From NCBI GenBank assembly GCA_902651635.1, contig CACRSC010000052.1:17190-81189 (forward strand): a DNA stretch of 64,000 nucleotides. The letters are read 5' to 3'. Below are positions 1 to 10,589 of this stretch, piece by piece (the first letter of the stretch is position 1; each line of letters starts with the position of its first letter). Below the pieces are notes generated by a model that searched no databases, was not told the origin of the DNA, and saw only the letters and a list, made by a program, of their open reading frames with translations. The position numbers were made by a program, and so were the translations under genes. This DNA is from Mastigamoeba balamuthi. Taxonomy: Eukaryota; Evosea; Mastigamoebida; Mastigamoebidae.

Positions 1-204
1 CTGCAGCTGCAGCAGGGTCCCACGCCACACACTGAATTCCTTTTCTGTTCATTATGAACAGACTCTTCCCCCAGATTGAAGCTGCCTGCTCCCTCTCTCA
101 CGCAGACACCAAAAACAATGATTGTCGATTCAATTTCATTTCATATGTATTACAATTGATTCAGGGAGGGGGACAGCCAGGGAGGGGGACAGCCTAGCCT
201 GTAG

Positions 205-520
205 TAAATGGTTCTGCTACATACTGTAGCGGACCCTGTGTAGCAGCATGTAGCGGCAGACTGTGTAGCGGTGCGTAGCGGATGGTAGAACTACGCGCCG
301 CTACACACCCTCTGCTACGCAGTATAGCAGACCCTGCGTAGTGGCACATAGTGGCAGACTGCGTAGCGGTGCGTAGCGGATGGTAGAACTACGTGCCACT
401 ACACACCCTCCGCTACGCACTGTAGCGGACCTTACGTAGCGGCACGTAGCGAAGGCCTGTGTAGCGGTGCGTAGTTTGACCATTCGCTATGCACCGCTAC
501 GCAAGCCTTCGCTACGCGCC
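205..520. repeat. Minisatellite of about 99-bp units rich in GTAGCGG
   Basis: Three diverged tandem units of about 98-99 bp are built from GTAGCGG/CCGCTAC and GTAGCGGTGCGTAGCGG. The phrase CTACACACCCT recurs near 300 and 399. The units contain both orientations of the heptamer, so single strands could fold. The third unit is rearranged and ends near 520. A shorter direct repeat, GGGAGGGGGACAGCC, occurs twice just before it at about 165-198. No gene is seen here. Confidence 0.8.
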
Positions 521-2788
521 ACAACATGCTTGACGTGTTCCAGTCTGGTAGCAGGACAACAGCTCTCCATTGCCTCTCAGTAAGGGCACACATCAGGAGC
601 AGGATGGATTGCACCAGGACACATCTTCACTGAGGTCCTCCCTTTCTCAGATTTGCCACTGCAACCTGGTTATCACATCACATAATGAAAGAGGTATGCT
701 GAAGGTCGCCCTCAAAATGCAGTACTGCCTGCACCTGACGATCTGCCTCCTTGGCTGCAATGACCCGCTCATCTGAGCAGTCCCAGACTCCTGCACATGA
801 CCTCCAGGGGTGCCAGTCTTCCTCAGTGAAGACAGGTGTTCCTGCTAGTGCCAGTGCCTTACCCACTGAGAGGGTGTTGAGTTGGAAAGGAGTATGAGCT
901 GTGGTCTTGTCAGATGCATGGTTCTTCCATGCAGGAAGTTCCATTTGAGTAACAACATTTGAGCTGCCACCCGACAATGGCCAGGTTTCCATATGTCTTT
1001 GCAGCCAAACGTACCATTTTACCAGTTTCATTGAAAAAACTAAGTATGAAAAAAAAAGTCGTTTTAAAACGACATTTTGAAATTGGAAAAACAAAGAATG
1101 TCATTTTAAAACGACATTTTAATTTAACCAAAATGATCTGCATAAAAACATTGTTTTTGGTCCCATTATTATAAGAAATTTGAAGAAGAATATTACAGTT
1201 TTCAGTGATTTGTGTGGGGTACAATGTATGAAACTGAATTCAGAACATCATTAAAACATTACCATGAAGTGTAATACCTGAAGAATACATACCAGTGAGT
1301 GCTGAAAGTGTATAAGTGCATACAGACCGAAAGAGTGCACTGTATTATAAACTGTTTGGGTGAAATGTATCTGGTACTGTGAAAAAAAGGGGTTCTGTTG
1401 TGTTGTCTGGTTACAAAGACAACAAGTAGCAAGAACCTGTAGTGTGTTGTGTTAATGTTCAGTGTGCAGGGATGCTATGCATTTGCTACATTAACAGATG
1501 AATCAATATCAATCGTAACATTGCAGTCATGTTCAATGCACAACCTATTAGCCTAGAGGGGATCAGCTACATCTGAATTTGCTGATAAGAATGACCATGA
1601 ACATACAATTGGCGCATGAATGGAACATGTACCTGATATGTCAGACTGACAATGAATAGCAGGCCAAACAGCAGATAACCAGATATTGGATTACTGCATG
1701 AGAATACCCTGTACCTGCTGGACCAGAATAGAGATCGCGAAAGAGAGCCTTGATAAATCTCTATTGGAATATGTGCCATAATAGAAAAATGCTCTGGCAT
1801 GTTGATAAACGTGTGTGAGTGCATACAGTCCAAATGAGGGCACATCATGAGGAAGAAATGCTGCTGTGTAGTTCTGCTGAAATGTGTATGATACTATGAA
1901 AACAGAAAGGGGTTCTGCTATGTTACCTGATTAACAAAGGCAAAAAAGATGAAAGTGTGTAATGTGTTATGCTAGTTTACTATCAAGATTATTGGAACAA
2001 TGTACATCAGTTTTGTTCTGTTCTTCTATGAACAATTTGATAGCCAAAGGGAAAATAAGCCACATTTCCAAATACCAACATATGCTATTCCTGTTTATGG
2101 ATGTGAATTATGCTGGTATGATAATTATAATTTTCTCTTGCATTTTCTGTTGTAGTAACATAAAATCATAACTACATTTTGAGAGAGGTAATTAATAATA
2201 GAAAATCTCATCAGTTGGTAAACATGTCCAGTTTAATATTCTTAATAAGAACTCAATACATGGCAAAATCTGTTGTTCATTTCTGACTACTTCTCAATAA
2301 CGCTGGTGCCAGGTATACCAGCTCATTTCGAAAGGGAATTCCAATCTGCAGCCATTGTGCAGCCTCAGGATCTTCACCCTCAAAGAGGTTTGCAAATGCC
2401 CGGAGACGACCTGCTGCAGGTCGTGATCCTGAAGCGACCAGTGGCAGGGAGTGTGGGTCCAGAAGGGGGCATCCTGGACCTCATTCGGGAGCTGGTCATG
2501 CAGTAGCAGCTCGAGCGCATGCCCATCCATCAGAGGGCAGCCACCCTGAGGATGGACCCACGGGCAGCTCGCACACTGCTGCAAGCCCTCGCAACCCCTG
2601 ATGTGCACATCTACGACATACTGCGACACCACAGACGGCCATGCAGAACACACTCCTGCTGACAGGGCTACTGGGAACGTCATCCAGCATGGCGTACAAG
2701 ATTGCGAGTGTGTTCGCTGACAACACGGGGCACGTTGCATCAACCCCAGGGGTGGCGGGCATGGCTCCCCCCCAACTTCTTCAACACC
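521..2788. other. A/T-rich gene-poor stretch
   Basis: No gene can be supported with confidence. From about 1000 to 2270 the DNA is clearly more A/T-rich than the rest of the window. A 138-codon open frame on the minus strand (678-1094) and open frames either side of 2500 on both strands have no recognisable domain. The stretch may be remains of repeats or part of an exon set that cannot be joined. Confidence 0.5.
1058..1121. repeat. Repeated palindrome GTCGTTTTAAAACGAC
   Basis: A perfect 16-bp palindrome, GTCGTTTTAAAACGAC, is followed about 40 bp later by a near copy, GTCATTTTAAAACGAC, each followed by ATTTT. The pair lies in A/T-rich DNA. It could be a protein-binding site or the end of an unidentified repeat. 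Confidence 0.6.
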
Positions 2789-3421
2789 ATGGGCAATCGA
2801 GGCCCTGTTTCATCATCTGCAGAGCAGGCGCCTGCTCGTGCTCGAGATATCCCAATGGCAACTACAGTTATAGCACCATGGGGTGCAGTGGGAGTGTTGA
2901 GCCCAGCTGCTGATGCAGCTTGGGGCCCCTCCCTGGACCCATGGGCACCACCAGGCTCGGTTGCTCTGGCCTCCTCCTGGCCTGCAGGTGAGGGAGGTGC
3001 AAGCGCCACTGGGGGCTCAGGGGGTCCCGATGACACGAGTGCGTACCTCGTGGTCAAGAATGGTGGGCATAAGGTGGTGGGGGACGGAATGTTTGTGCCA
3101 GTGAATGGCATGAGATTCGACCCACGCATCTTTCAACTATGGAAGTCTATGCCCGATGAGTGGTCAGAGAAGGCCTGGTTCCAGCAGGTAACTGCCAAGT
3201 TTGAGGCAGCCGTGAAGAATGGGACTCTCTTCCAGCAGGGCCACAATTCACGCGAGCAGATTCTGAATGATCCCAATGTCTGTCAGTTGTATCTGATGAT
3301 GCAAGAGATTGCCAGAATCACCAGAGTGCTCGGTGAAAAGAATAAGCTCAGGGAGTTGGTGGCCAAGGCAGACACTTTGGCCATTCCACTGGTCGATCCA
3401 AAAAAATTATGGATGCCTTGA
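2789..3421 (+). CDS. Unknown protein, 210 residues, 3' end uncertain
   Basis: I do not recognise this protein. The first ATG of the frame is at 2789; the frame is open further upstream without an ATG, so a 5' exon is possible. Residues 1-85 are Ala/Gly/Pro/Ser-rich and probably disordered. From about residue 90 there is a compact, helical region with charged residues (phrases VPVNGMRFDPRIF and LYLMMQEIARITRVLGEKNK). The frame stops just after an A7 run at about 3401-3407. A neighbouring frame then continues plausibly (DALKAAGALEKEL), so the homopolymer may carry a sequencing error or a real frameshift, and the protein may extend to about 3645. It sits in the repeat-rich island, so an origin in a mobile element is possible. 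Confidence 0.4.
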   Translation: MGNRGPVSSSAEQAPARARDIPMATTVIAPWGAVGVLSPAADAAWGPSLDPWAPPGSVALASSWPAGEGGASATGGSGGPDDTSAYLVVKNGGHKVVGDGMFVPVNGMRFDPRIFQLWKSMPDEWSEKAWFQQVTAKFEAAVKNGTLFQQGHNSREQILNDPNVCQLYLMMQEIARITRVLGEKNKLRELVAKADTLAIPLVDPKKLWMP

Positions 3422-4150
3422 AGGCAGCAGGGGCTCTTGAGAAGGAACTGTGTTTCTGGCATTCTCTCAGGGAGGGGAACCATGCAATACACCTCTGGGT
3501 TTGGGAAAAGGGAGGAGTGCTAACAGGGAATGCCTGTGTGCTTCAGGCACTTCCCAATGTTGTAGCTATTTCAGCCAACCAACACTTGGCAGCGATTCCC
3601 GGAATCGCTTTACTGAAACAGCGAACACACAACCAGTGTGTGTAGCACCCCTGTGGCAGATAGCCACCGTGCCCCCTGACCCGATCATATAAAAAAATGA
3701 GCGGGCTGGGTGTGGTGAAGGGAGGGCCGAAAGGCACAGTGTCGGTATAACCAACAAACTCAAAAGAGTCGTGCCTGACATCAGCACTCCCAACCGCCTT
3801 CCCTCAGATATTGCCATCACACTGAACGTTCCTTCATGATATAGCTCTGCGAGCAACTCACAAATCTCCAGGCCCGAATCTCGCCAGCGTGGACACAACT
3901 CAGCCCTCTCACTGCTCATTATTGCTCTCATTGTGTGGATCAATTGCAGGGGCTCGAGAAATCAGTATATCTCAGTTTTGTTCATCGTATCTTCCAGCAA
4001 CAACTGAGTTTGGGCATCAACTGTTCTTGGACAAATCGCCTGTGATTGACCTCGTTTTCTGGTCCAGTCCCATCATTAAATAAAAAAAGAGCCTCGGCAG
4101 GCAGGACTTCGAAGAGGGCTTGCCCTTGCCTTTCCGTCGAGTACCCCGAG
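3422..4150. other. Spacer upstream of the first unknown-family gene
   Basis: Apart from a possible frame-shifted continuation of the preceding gene to about 3645, I see no gene. The run AATAAAA near 4077 is A/T-rich and lies shortly before the next start codon. Confidence 0.4.
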
Positions 4151-5152
4151 ATGTTCTCTCCCCGGTCGGATGTGGTGACGAAGCTCGCCGAGTACCTGGC
4201 TGACACCTTCCTTCCTATCAAGATTGCAGTCCCCAAATCCATCCTGGCACAGGGCTACAATTCCTACAGCTGCCTGCTCTTCAGGGCCACCTGTGACACA
4301 GGAGCCGCCATCTCGGTCATGCACTGGACGCCTTTCCTTTCACCCCCCGTGTACCCGAACATAAACGAGCCGCCGTGTCTTCCGCACCCAGCAATCTACG
4401 CTGCTCATATGCTCGGTGTTCTCCCCGACTGGCACAATCAACTTGTGTCGACGCTCGAGGGCGAGGAGTACGTGCTGGACTCACAGGGCAGGGTGCCCAG
4501 GCGCTGGTTGCTCATGATGATCGACTTCTGGTTCAAGCACGAGTCCGGGGCACATGTCGTCCCCACAGCCCCTGAGGCCGAGAACACCCTTCTCCAGCAG
4601 TCCATCCGGGAGTGGGAGTCACGCATAGGAGCTCTGCCGGCAACTGTTCTTCAGGCGCTGCAGGTGACATTGCACATGATCAACTCCTCCAGGAGGGAGT
4701 GCAGGGTCTCGGTCGTTCAGGCGCCGCCGTACACCATGGAGCAGGTAAAGGAGCTGCTAGGGTCCGCGGACGAGAGCTGTGAGAGGTACCGCGAACAGGT
4801 CGAGAGGCGTGAATGGTACACAGCCGACTGCACGTGCTCGGTGCCTGCGCTGGTGTTCTTCCGGAGATGTGAGAGGTTCCTATTGATCCCCAAGATCAAT
4901 GTCCCTGAGAGCTGCAGGAGTTGGATGATGCCCACTCCCTACGGCAGCAATGCCGCAGCAGAGGGTGGAATAGTGCTAAGATACGACCTTGGGCGTTGGA
5001 CGGAACTGGCTACTCAGCTCTCCAACGTCAGAGACTACCGCCTCGACCTTGGGGGATCGTGCTCGTATAATCACAACCGACCATTGGTCCCGTACGACGA
5101 ATTGGTTATTCTACGTGAGGCGCTGAAGATAGAGGGGGCAGACATCAAATGA
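4151..5152 (+). CDS. Unknown two-member protein family, member 1
   Basis: A single 333-residue open frame. I do not recognise the fold, but a close relative lies 47 kb away at 51935-52915. The two align from KLAEYLADTFLPI to the C-terminus (LREALK-EGA). Shared blocks include EYLADTFLPI-IAVP, HPA-YAA, the run RRW-LMM-DFWFKHESGA-VVP, QAPPYT, FFRRCERFL-IPK, and a terminal P-DELVILREALK. The start at 4151 is chosen because the homology begins just after it; an in-frame ATG at 4046 would add 35 unmatched residues. There is no signal peptide or membrane segment, so the protein is probably soluble. Conserved Trp, Cys and Arg suggest a folded domain rather than low-complexity sequence. Nothing nearby hints at the function. 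Confidence 0.75.
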   Translation: MFSPRSDVVTKLAEYLADTFLPIKIAVPKSILAQGYNSYSCLLFRATCDTGAAISVMHWTPFLSPPVYPNINEPPCLPHPAIYAAHMLGVLPDWHNQLVSTLEGEEYVLDSQGRVPRRWLLMMIDFWFKHESGAHVVPTAPEAENTLLQQSIREWESRIGALPATVLQALQVTLHMINSSRRECRVSVVQAPPYTMEQVKELLGSADESCERYREQVERREWYTADCTCSVPALVFFRRCERFLLIPKINVPESCRSWMMPTPYGSNAAAEGGIVLRYDLGRWTELATQLSNVRDYRLDLGGSCSYNHNRPLVPYDELVILREALKIEGADIK

Positions 5153-5604
5153 ATCCAAAAGATTCAGATTGCCCACTCGATTTCGGAAATCCAAAATTGA
5201 ATTAGCACCGAAATGGCCAAATTAACACCTGAGCTCTCGGGGAATCAATTGTTGTCTCTGTTCATGTGAGCGACACATCCTTTTCAGTACTGTGGGCTCA
5301 CTCTCAATTTGTGTGGATACTGCTACAATTGCCGCAGCTCAGCTACCTCCTGGGGCATGGAGCCTTGAATAACAACGTATTCTTAACACTAATGTAGCGG
5401 AAATGACACTCGGAAATAAAGCTCATGTATCGCAGTATCGCATGCCGAGGTAACACCCAGAGGCACCACTACACCTGCCACACGCATGCCAGGTGAGGGT
5501 CGGGAAAAATAGTCGGTGTCATGGGCGTGATAGGCACATAAAATTGTTGTCGAAGCCACGAGACATGCGTGCCGTCTCATCTTAATGTATGAGGCACCAC
5601 ATAA
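5153..5604. other. Spacer between unknown-family gene and transposon
   Basis: No gene is seen. A TTAA occurs at 5582-5585, near the left end of the piggyBac-like element, and could be one side of its target duplication. Confidence 0.4.
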
Positions 5605-7993
5605 CTGCTGTATCCAGCGAATTTATCCAACTGTATCCAGCGAATTTTTGGCACACTGAATGATGAAAACAAACGTTGTTTTAGTCTGCCAGAGCATCAG
5701 CAAGGCTTCGGACGAAGTCTGTGATGTGAATGACCTCATTTGGGTTCGATGTGCTGCAATCTTTGAACATAAAGTGAGAGTCCACACGAGCTGAGTACAG
5801 AGAAACGACACAGAGACGAACAACCCAGATGAAGAACTTCAGTGGGAACGTCCTCACCTGATCAGGACTGGTCAGAGTGAGGCAAGTGTGATTTCTGACC
5901 TCCCATGGGAATGGAATGTAAGACAGCAATGTGTCAATCCTGTCAATGAAGTTGAAGTGCTTTCCATACTCCAAGATGGGCAGTGGCTTCCCAGTGGAAT
6001 GGCACAAAAGAAATGACTGAAGGCGAGATTGCAAGGCCTTCGCTGTGGGGCCCTCGTGGCGAAGAAGTCGCCCAACCAGCTCCAGTTTCTTTCCTGTCGC
6101 CTTGAGCCCAATCTCGCGCAGCTTCTCTTGCAACTGGTCGACTGTAAGCTTCTCTAGCTCTGCATGTCTCTTGGCAATGTCATACGAGGGTTCAGTGGCT
6201 GATGCTGCACTGGGGGCTTCGTCTGCAGTGCCTTCCTGGCTTGCTGCAATCAGGGCTGGCTGCTGACTTGGGGGCTGAGGCCTCTGACTCTGAGAGTCCA
6301 GTAGCCTCTGAATGAGCTCTGCCTTCGTCCCAGAGGTCCTTTCCTGAACTTCACGAAGTCTCTCTTGCAGCTGCAGCTTCGTGAGGGACTGCAAGCCTAT
6401 GGCAGTGACCTCGACATCTGGTTCTGGCCTCTGAGCAGTGCCTGTTCCCACCCTGTGCTTCTTGCGAGCAGGCTCTGGGGCAGCTGAGAAATCAGCATGT
6501 GTGATTCGCTCCAACACAGTACTGCGGGATCCACTGACAGAGACCCCACACAGCCTGCCCAATGAGATAACATCATCTGCTGGCAGTTTCCCCAGAAGCT
6601 CCAACCCTGCAGCACTGAAGCATGGAGCAAGGGCTGGTGGCGGCCGTGGAGCAGCAACAACATCATACACAGTTGACATGTTGAACACAGCAGCATTGTC
6701 AATGTAGACGGCCTGCACTGTGGGGCCACGTGCGACAAGGCGAGCCTGATGATAACACAGGCCACTGGCCAACAGCTGCTTCTCTGCTGTCTCCTTCGCA
6801 CTGACAAGGAAGCGAATGCCAGGGTATGTCTCCTGAATGATGTCAATGGCACCAAAGGCAGCGTCTGCCACAACAGCAACGTCCTGTGGGAGCTTACCCT
6901 TGGCTTGAAGCTGCTTCACCCACTCGACTGCCTTGCCCAGAAACTCCTTTGGGCTCAGGCCCTTGCGTCCTTCAAAGAAGTTCGGGAAGATCATGAGAGG
7001 GACAGGCCGGTTCGTTGCTGTTGTGACTCCAGCAAGCATGTACACGAGGGCCCCTTGCGGAACAGGCTTACGAGGGATGATGATGACGAACACCTCGCCA
7101 CCAGACCATTCCACAACAGATTCGTCGAAAGCCAGCCACACAACCTCGCAGACATTCCAAAAACGAAGGAATGATGTTGAGATGTACTGAGCTAAGACGT
7201 CATAGTCCACAGCACTGAAAACTGCTTCGAGCTTGTCCCAGTGCGTCCGCCGGAAGAACTTGGCCTTCTCCTTCCCAGATACTGACGTCTCCTTGAAAGC
7301 ACCGGGTCTCTGGCCAGGACTGAGGTCGAGGTACTCCTTCAGAGAGCTTGCACACCGAGTGCCATATGCAATGGCGTGAACTGTGAGCCGAATGAGCGCC
7401 TCGACCATCCCTGCAGGGGTCAGGTTGGCGTTGATTTGTACTCAAGGCCTTGTTGGCTCACCTGTTGACACAACGGGGACTGGACCACGAGAATTGGCAG
7501 CACGTTGACCACGTCGGGATCCCTCAAGCACAGAGGCGATGTAGGTCACGACTTCTGGCGACACAAGCGAGAAGAAAGCGTCTTTCAGCTCCATTGCTGC
7601 GCGGAACAAGATTTGAGGGGAAAATCTGAGTGCTGGTGCGGAGTTCGCTGGTGTGTGGCGGGGAAGATGGATGGCGATCACAAGGATACCTGGGCTGAGG
7701 GGCAGTAAAACGTTCTTGCGTGGAAGATTGAGGCGGAGCTCGCAGTTGGAGACGTTGACCCACTTGGCGTTCTCTACTTCGGCGAAAACGTCCAGCAGTG
7801 CCTCCGCAGATGAAGGGCCTTTGTCCTCCTTCGTGGCACCAGCAGCGCGCGCATCTCGCTCACGTTTGTCATCAAGCTCGTCGGCCAAGTCGGTCATGAG
7901 GCTGTGCAGCTCTCGCCGCGTGCCCGCCATGATTTCGCTTATAATTCGCTGGATACAATCAAAAAAAATCGCTGGTTGCAAGGGATAATTTAA
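5605..7993 (-). mobile_element. piggyBac-like DNA transposon with doubled terminal repeats
   Basis: The transposase gene is flanked by inverted copies of TGTATCCAGCGAAT. On the left there are two direct copies, at 5609-5622 and 5632-5645. On the right the inverse, ATTCGCTGGATACAA, lies at about 7944-7958, followed by a weaker copy (AATCGCTGGTTGCA) at about 7967-7980. TTAA, the usual piggyBac target, is present at 5582-5585 and 7990-7993. However, the bases directly inside the two TTAAs do not match each other, so the exact ends are uncertain. With an intact transposase frame and recognisable termini, the copy looks young. Confidence 0.7.
5681..7930 (-). CDS. piggyBac-like transposase with two SAP motifs
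   Basis: Two exons (7930-7462 and 7410-5681) join across a 51-bp GT-AG intron into a 732-residue frame. The second exon has the DDE_Tnp_1_7 pattern: LAFDES with a following KP-x-x-x-G-LVYMLAG, VVADAAFGA in the place of the second Asp, and FIDRIDTLLSYI near the C-terminus, like the piggyBac VD-x-x-D-x-x-x-x-Y block. Between these lie two SAP-type helix-turn-helix segments, LTKLQLQERLREV...GTKAELIQRLL and LTVDQLQEKLREI...GKKLELVGRLL. They are separated by a Gln/Ala/Ser-rich linker that also carries a basic RKKHR. SAP motifs bind A/T-rich DNA and are not a normal part of piggyBac enzymes. The frame is uninterrupted. The start at 7930 lies just inside the right terminal repeat. Confidence 0.75.
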
Positions 7994-8506
7994 CTAACTC
8001 GGTCTGCATACCCTACAGCCTGAGCATTATTGTACTGGGCACAGAAGAGTCACCCCAGACAGAACGCATACACCTTCTTTTCCTTGTGCTTTGCCCGGCC
8101 ATGCGGAAAAGAGAACAACTATTAAATCAAATGATAATTTCAGGGCACGCATGTACCCGTGTGTTAATTTAATTCTAAAATTTAAAACGTGCATTTATCA
8201 ATTCAATTGCTTATTATAAATGCATCAACCTGATAACTAATTTTCGAAAATTATCACAGAGTGTCTGGAATGCCCGGACTTCTGAGGCCAACAGGCTTCC
8301 ACCACCCTGGTCTCGTACGATCCACGGGTCTGTGGATGTCAAGGCCATTGCAAACCGTCAGCGCGTTCTGGTGATTTTAATCGAAGAATCCAGGCGGTTT
8401 TCTCACGCGAGTGCGTCATTGCAGGTGACGCACGGTCGGCGCGATCTTCTTCTTCATTTTAAAAATACAAAACACTCCTCCATGTCACAGGCTCCACACG
8501 CTTCAC
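7994..8506. other. Spacer between transposon and lipocalin-like-domain gene
   Basis: No gene is recognised. The DNA is A/T-rich between about 8110 and 8260, where the GC-rich part of the window begins. Confidence 0.4.
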
Positions 8507-10220
8507 ATGACAGCATGCATGCTGGCCAAAGCACGCAGGCTGTGCAAGTTGCACCTGAGCAGGTATGCTTGCACTCTCAGTCGAGTTGCTAAAGGTGCCC
8601 AGAGGTTCGCAGATTCGGGGGACACCGATGCAAGGCCAGGGGATCTCAGTGAGTTTTGAGAGCCACAGTTGCCCTTCGGTTAGTGGCTGTGCTCACATGG
8701 CTCGAATGCAGACCTCACGGGGACCTGGAGATCCGGTCGAGACCTTCAGAACCTGATTCACGATCCCCAGTGGGATGCCTTGACCAACAACTGGACCCTG
8801 AACAGCCGCTACTACGTGTACCAGGACGGCTGGGACGTTGTGTGGGTGGGCGAGTATGGGCCCAAGGGGAACAGTGTCTTCTGCAACGTCGTGTTTGGAC
8901 GCATAGTGCACCGCCAGGGCACCTGGAAAGTGCACCTCGAGTGGGCAGACGTGCCCAAGGGTGTCACCCGCAACAGGGGAAGGCTCACCTTCGGAGTGCA
9001 AAGTGTGGCTCCAGGGGCTTTCAACAGAATGGTCCTGCTGTCCGATGTCTTTGCTGGATGGGTGGGCCGCCCAGAGGACACCAGGTACGGCGACGACAGC
9101 TTGATCAAGCTGTCAGAGCCAGTTCGCAATGGCCCCGCCCTTGATATGTGCACGATCACCCCCGATGCAGCTCAGGGCTTCCATTCCGCAGCCGTCTCTT
9201 TCAACTTCGTCATTGCCCCGTTCGCTGCATATTGCGCACCCATGACCCGGCACTGACTGAGCCCTCACCTGGCCAGAGTGATACCATCCATCAGCGAGTG
9301 GGGTTGCATTGAGGACGCGGGAACCTGCTACATGTCCCACCACAGCGGCAGAGTGTTCTGGATGGCTGAGCAGGACATCGAGGGAGGGCCGGTCGATCTC
9401 CAGCACGACAACCCCGGGTGGTGCTTTGCCGGCTACGGCGTGCTCACACCTACTGGGACCATTGAGTCCTCGTGGGTCCTCGTGCCCAAGGGAAACAACT
9501 CCACGGCGAACCCGGCCTATACGGGCTACATCACGTGGAGGGTTTTGACCAGAGCGGACCGCCTCGTGCTTCGTGCAGAGGCGCCTCTCCAGCACCCCAT
9601 TGTCCTTCGTGAGCTCGTTCAAAGCACGTGCGGGACTGCCTACAGTACGCCCTTGATCTCTATCTGACCCGCGCAACTCAAAAACGCATCAGCGGGATCA
9701 CTGTCCTGTGGCACAAGGACGAGACAACCAACATTCCATTCTTCACGCAGAGGCCGGGAATCGCGATCAGCAACAACACTGCCCGCGAGATTATCATCGT
9801 GATCGAGGATGACCAGCATCTGTTGGCCCTCACCAGTCTCGAGGTCTCGGCCGGGGTGAGCATCAGCGGGGCCAACGGGGCGCTGGGCTTCCAGAGGAGC
9901 CCATATGGAGACACCCACATTGCCACCATCAACATACTGCAATGTCGAGGGTCAGCATGATGCACCAGGGCAGTGCATACATGACTGTCTGCACGCGCGA
10001 CTTCGAAACCGGAACGTACCACGTGTGGGCAAGCGGAGTCCCTGTGACCCAGGGCAAGATCAAGAGCATCGAGATCCGTGGGGCAAAGAGCACGGCCATC
10101 CGCAAGGCAGACTCCCTGGACGAACTGATCTGGGGTGCTGCGCCAGGGAGTGCTGACTCCCGCAGGTGCCCGGGAAAGGCCTACAGCTGCTGCTGCAGTG
10201 CAGCGAACATGCACAGGTGA
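8507..10220 (+). CDS. Protein with tandem lipocalin-like ADVPKG-type domains
   Basis: Exons 8507-8648, 8712-9219, 9277-9627 and 9693 onward join in phase across GT-AG introns of 63, 57 and 65 bp. Domain 1 begins LTGTWRS and contains YYVYQDGWDVVWVGEYG, a core NVVFGRIV, and EWADVPKG. This is the pattern of small beta-barrel domains common in bacterial proteins, where a Gly-Thr-Trp start and a G-x-W-ADVP-x-G strand recur. Domain 2 repeats it in diverged form (GTCYMSHHSGRVFWM, FAGYG, SWVLVPKG). Each is followed by a beta-rich tail. A further piece (MMHQGSAYMTVCTRDFETGTYHVW, about 9957-10120) lies in another frame, and no GT-AG intron joins it, so there may be one indel near 9945. The true 3' end lies somewhere between 9960 and 10320. 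There is no signal peptide. Confidence 0.6.
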
Positions 10221-10589
10221 GTACGTGACCATGATCCTCGGGCTGATGGTCCTTCCGAGCACCCGCATTGCCAAGCACCATTCAAATGAGCTCACAGGCA
10301 AACACCACAGTAAATAATTCCCATCACATGAAGCCAGTCACCCATCTGCACGCACAACTGAATGATCAATTCAGTTTTTTGGGTGTCAGAAGTGATTGCT
10401 GTGGACTGAGTCCTTCAGCGCACCACGCCAGTGGAATACGCGGTGGGCGCAGAAGGACTTTGCCACTGCTTCCGGTGAAAAAAGATGGCACGACAATGAC
10501 CGCCTCTCAGCCGTGTTCAAACTCGAGAGAAGACGTTCTTCTTCACTTCAGTGCACCCGAGTTGTTCACGATTCATCTCGTATGTGAAT
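10221..10589. other. Convergent 3' spacer
   Basis: Lies between the ends of the lipocalin-like-domain gene (plus) and the phosphodiesterase gene (minus). It probably holds both 3' untranslated regions. No gene is seen. Confidence 0.4.

Noticed and set aside
205-520. CRISPR array
   Set aside because: The units are contiguous diverged minisatellite copies without regular short repeats and unique spacers, and the genome is eukaryotic.
9254-9256. In-frame TGA between two lipocalin-like domains, read as stop-codon reassignment or readthrough
   Set aside because: A GT-AG intron at 9220-9276 removes it in phase, and similar-sized introns occur in the same gene. TGA is used as a normal stop elsewhere.
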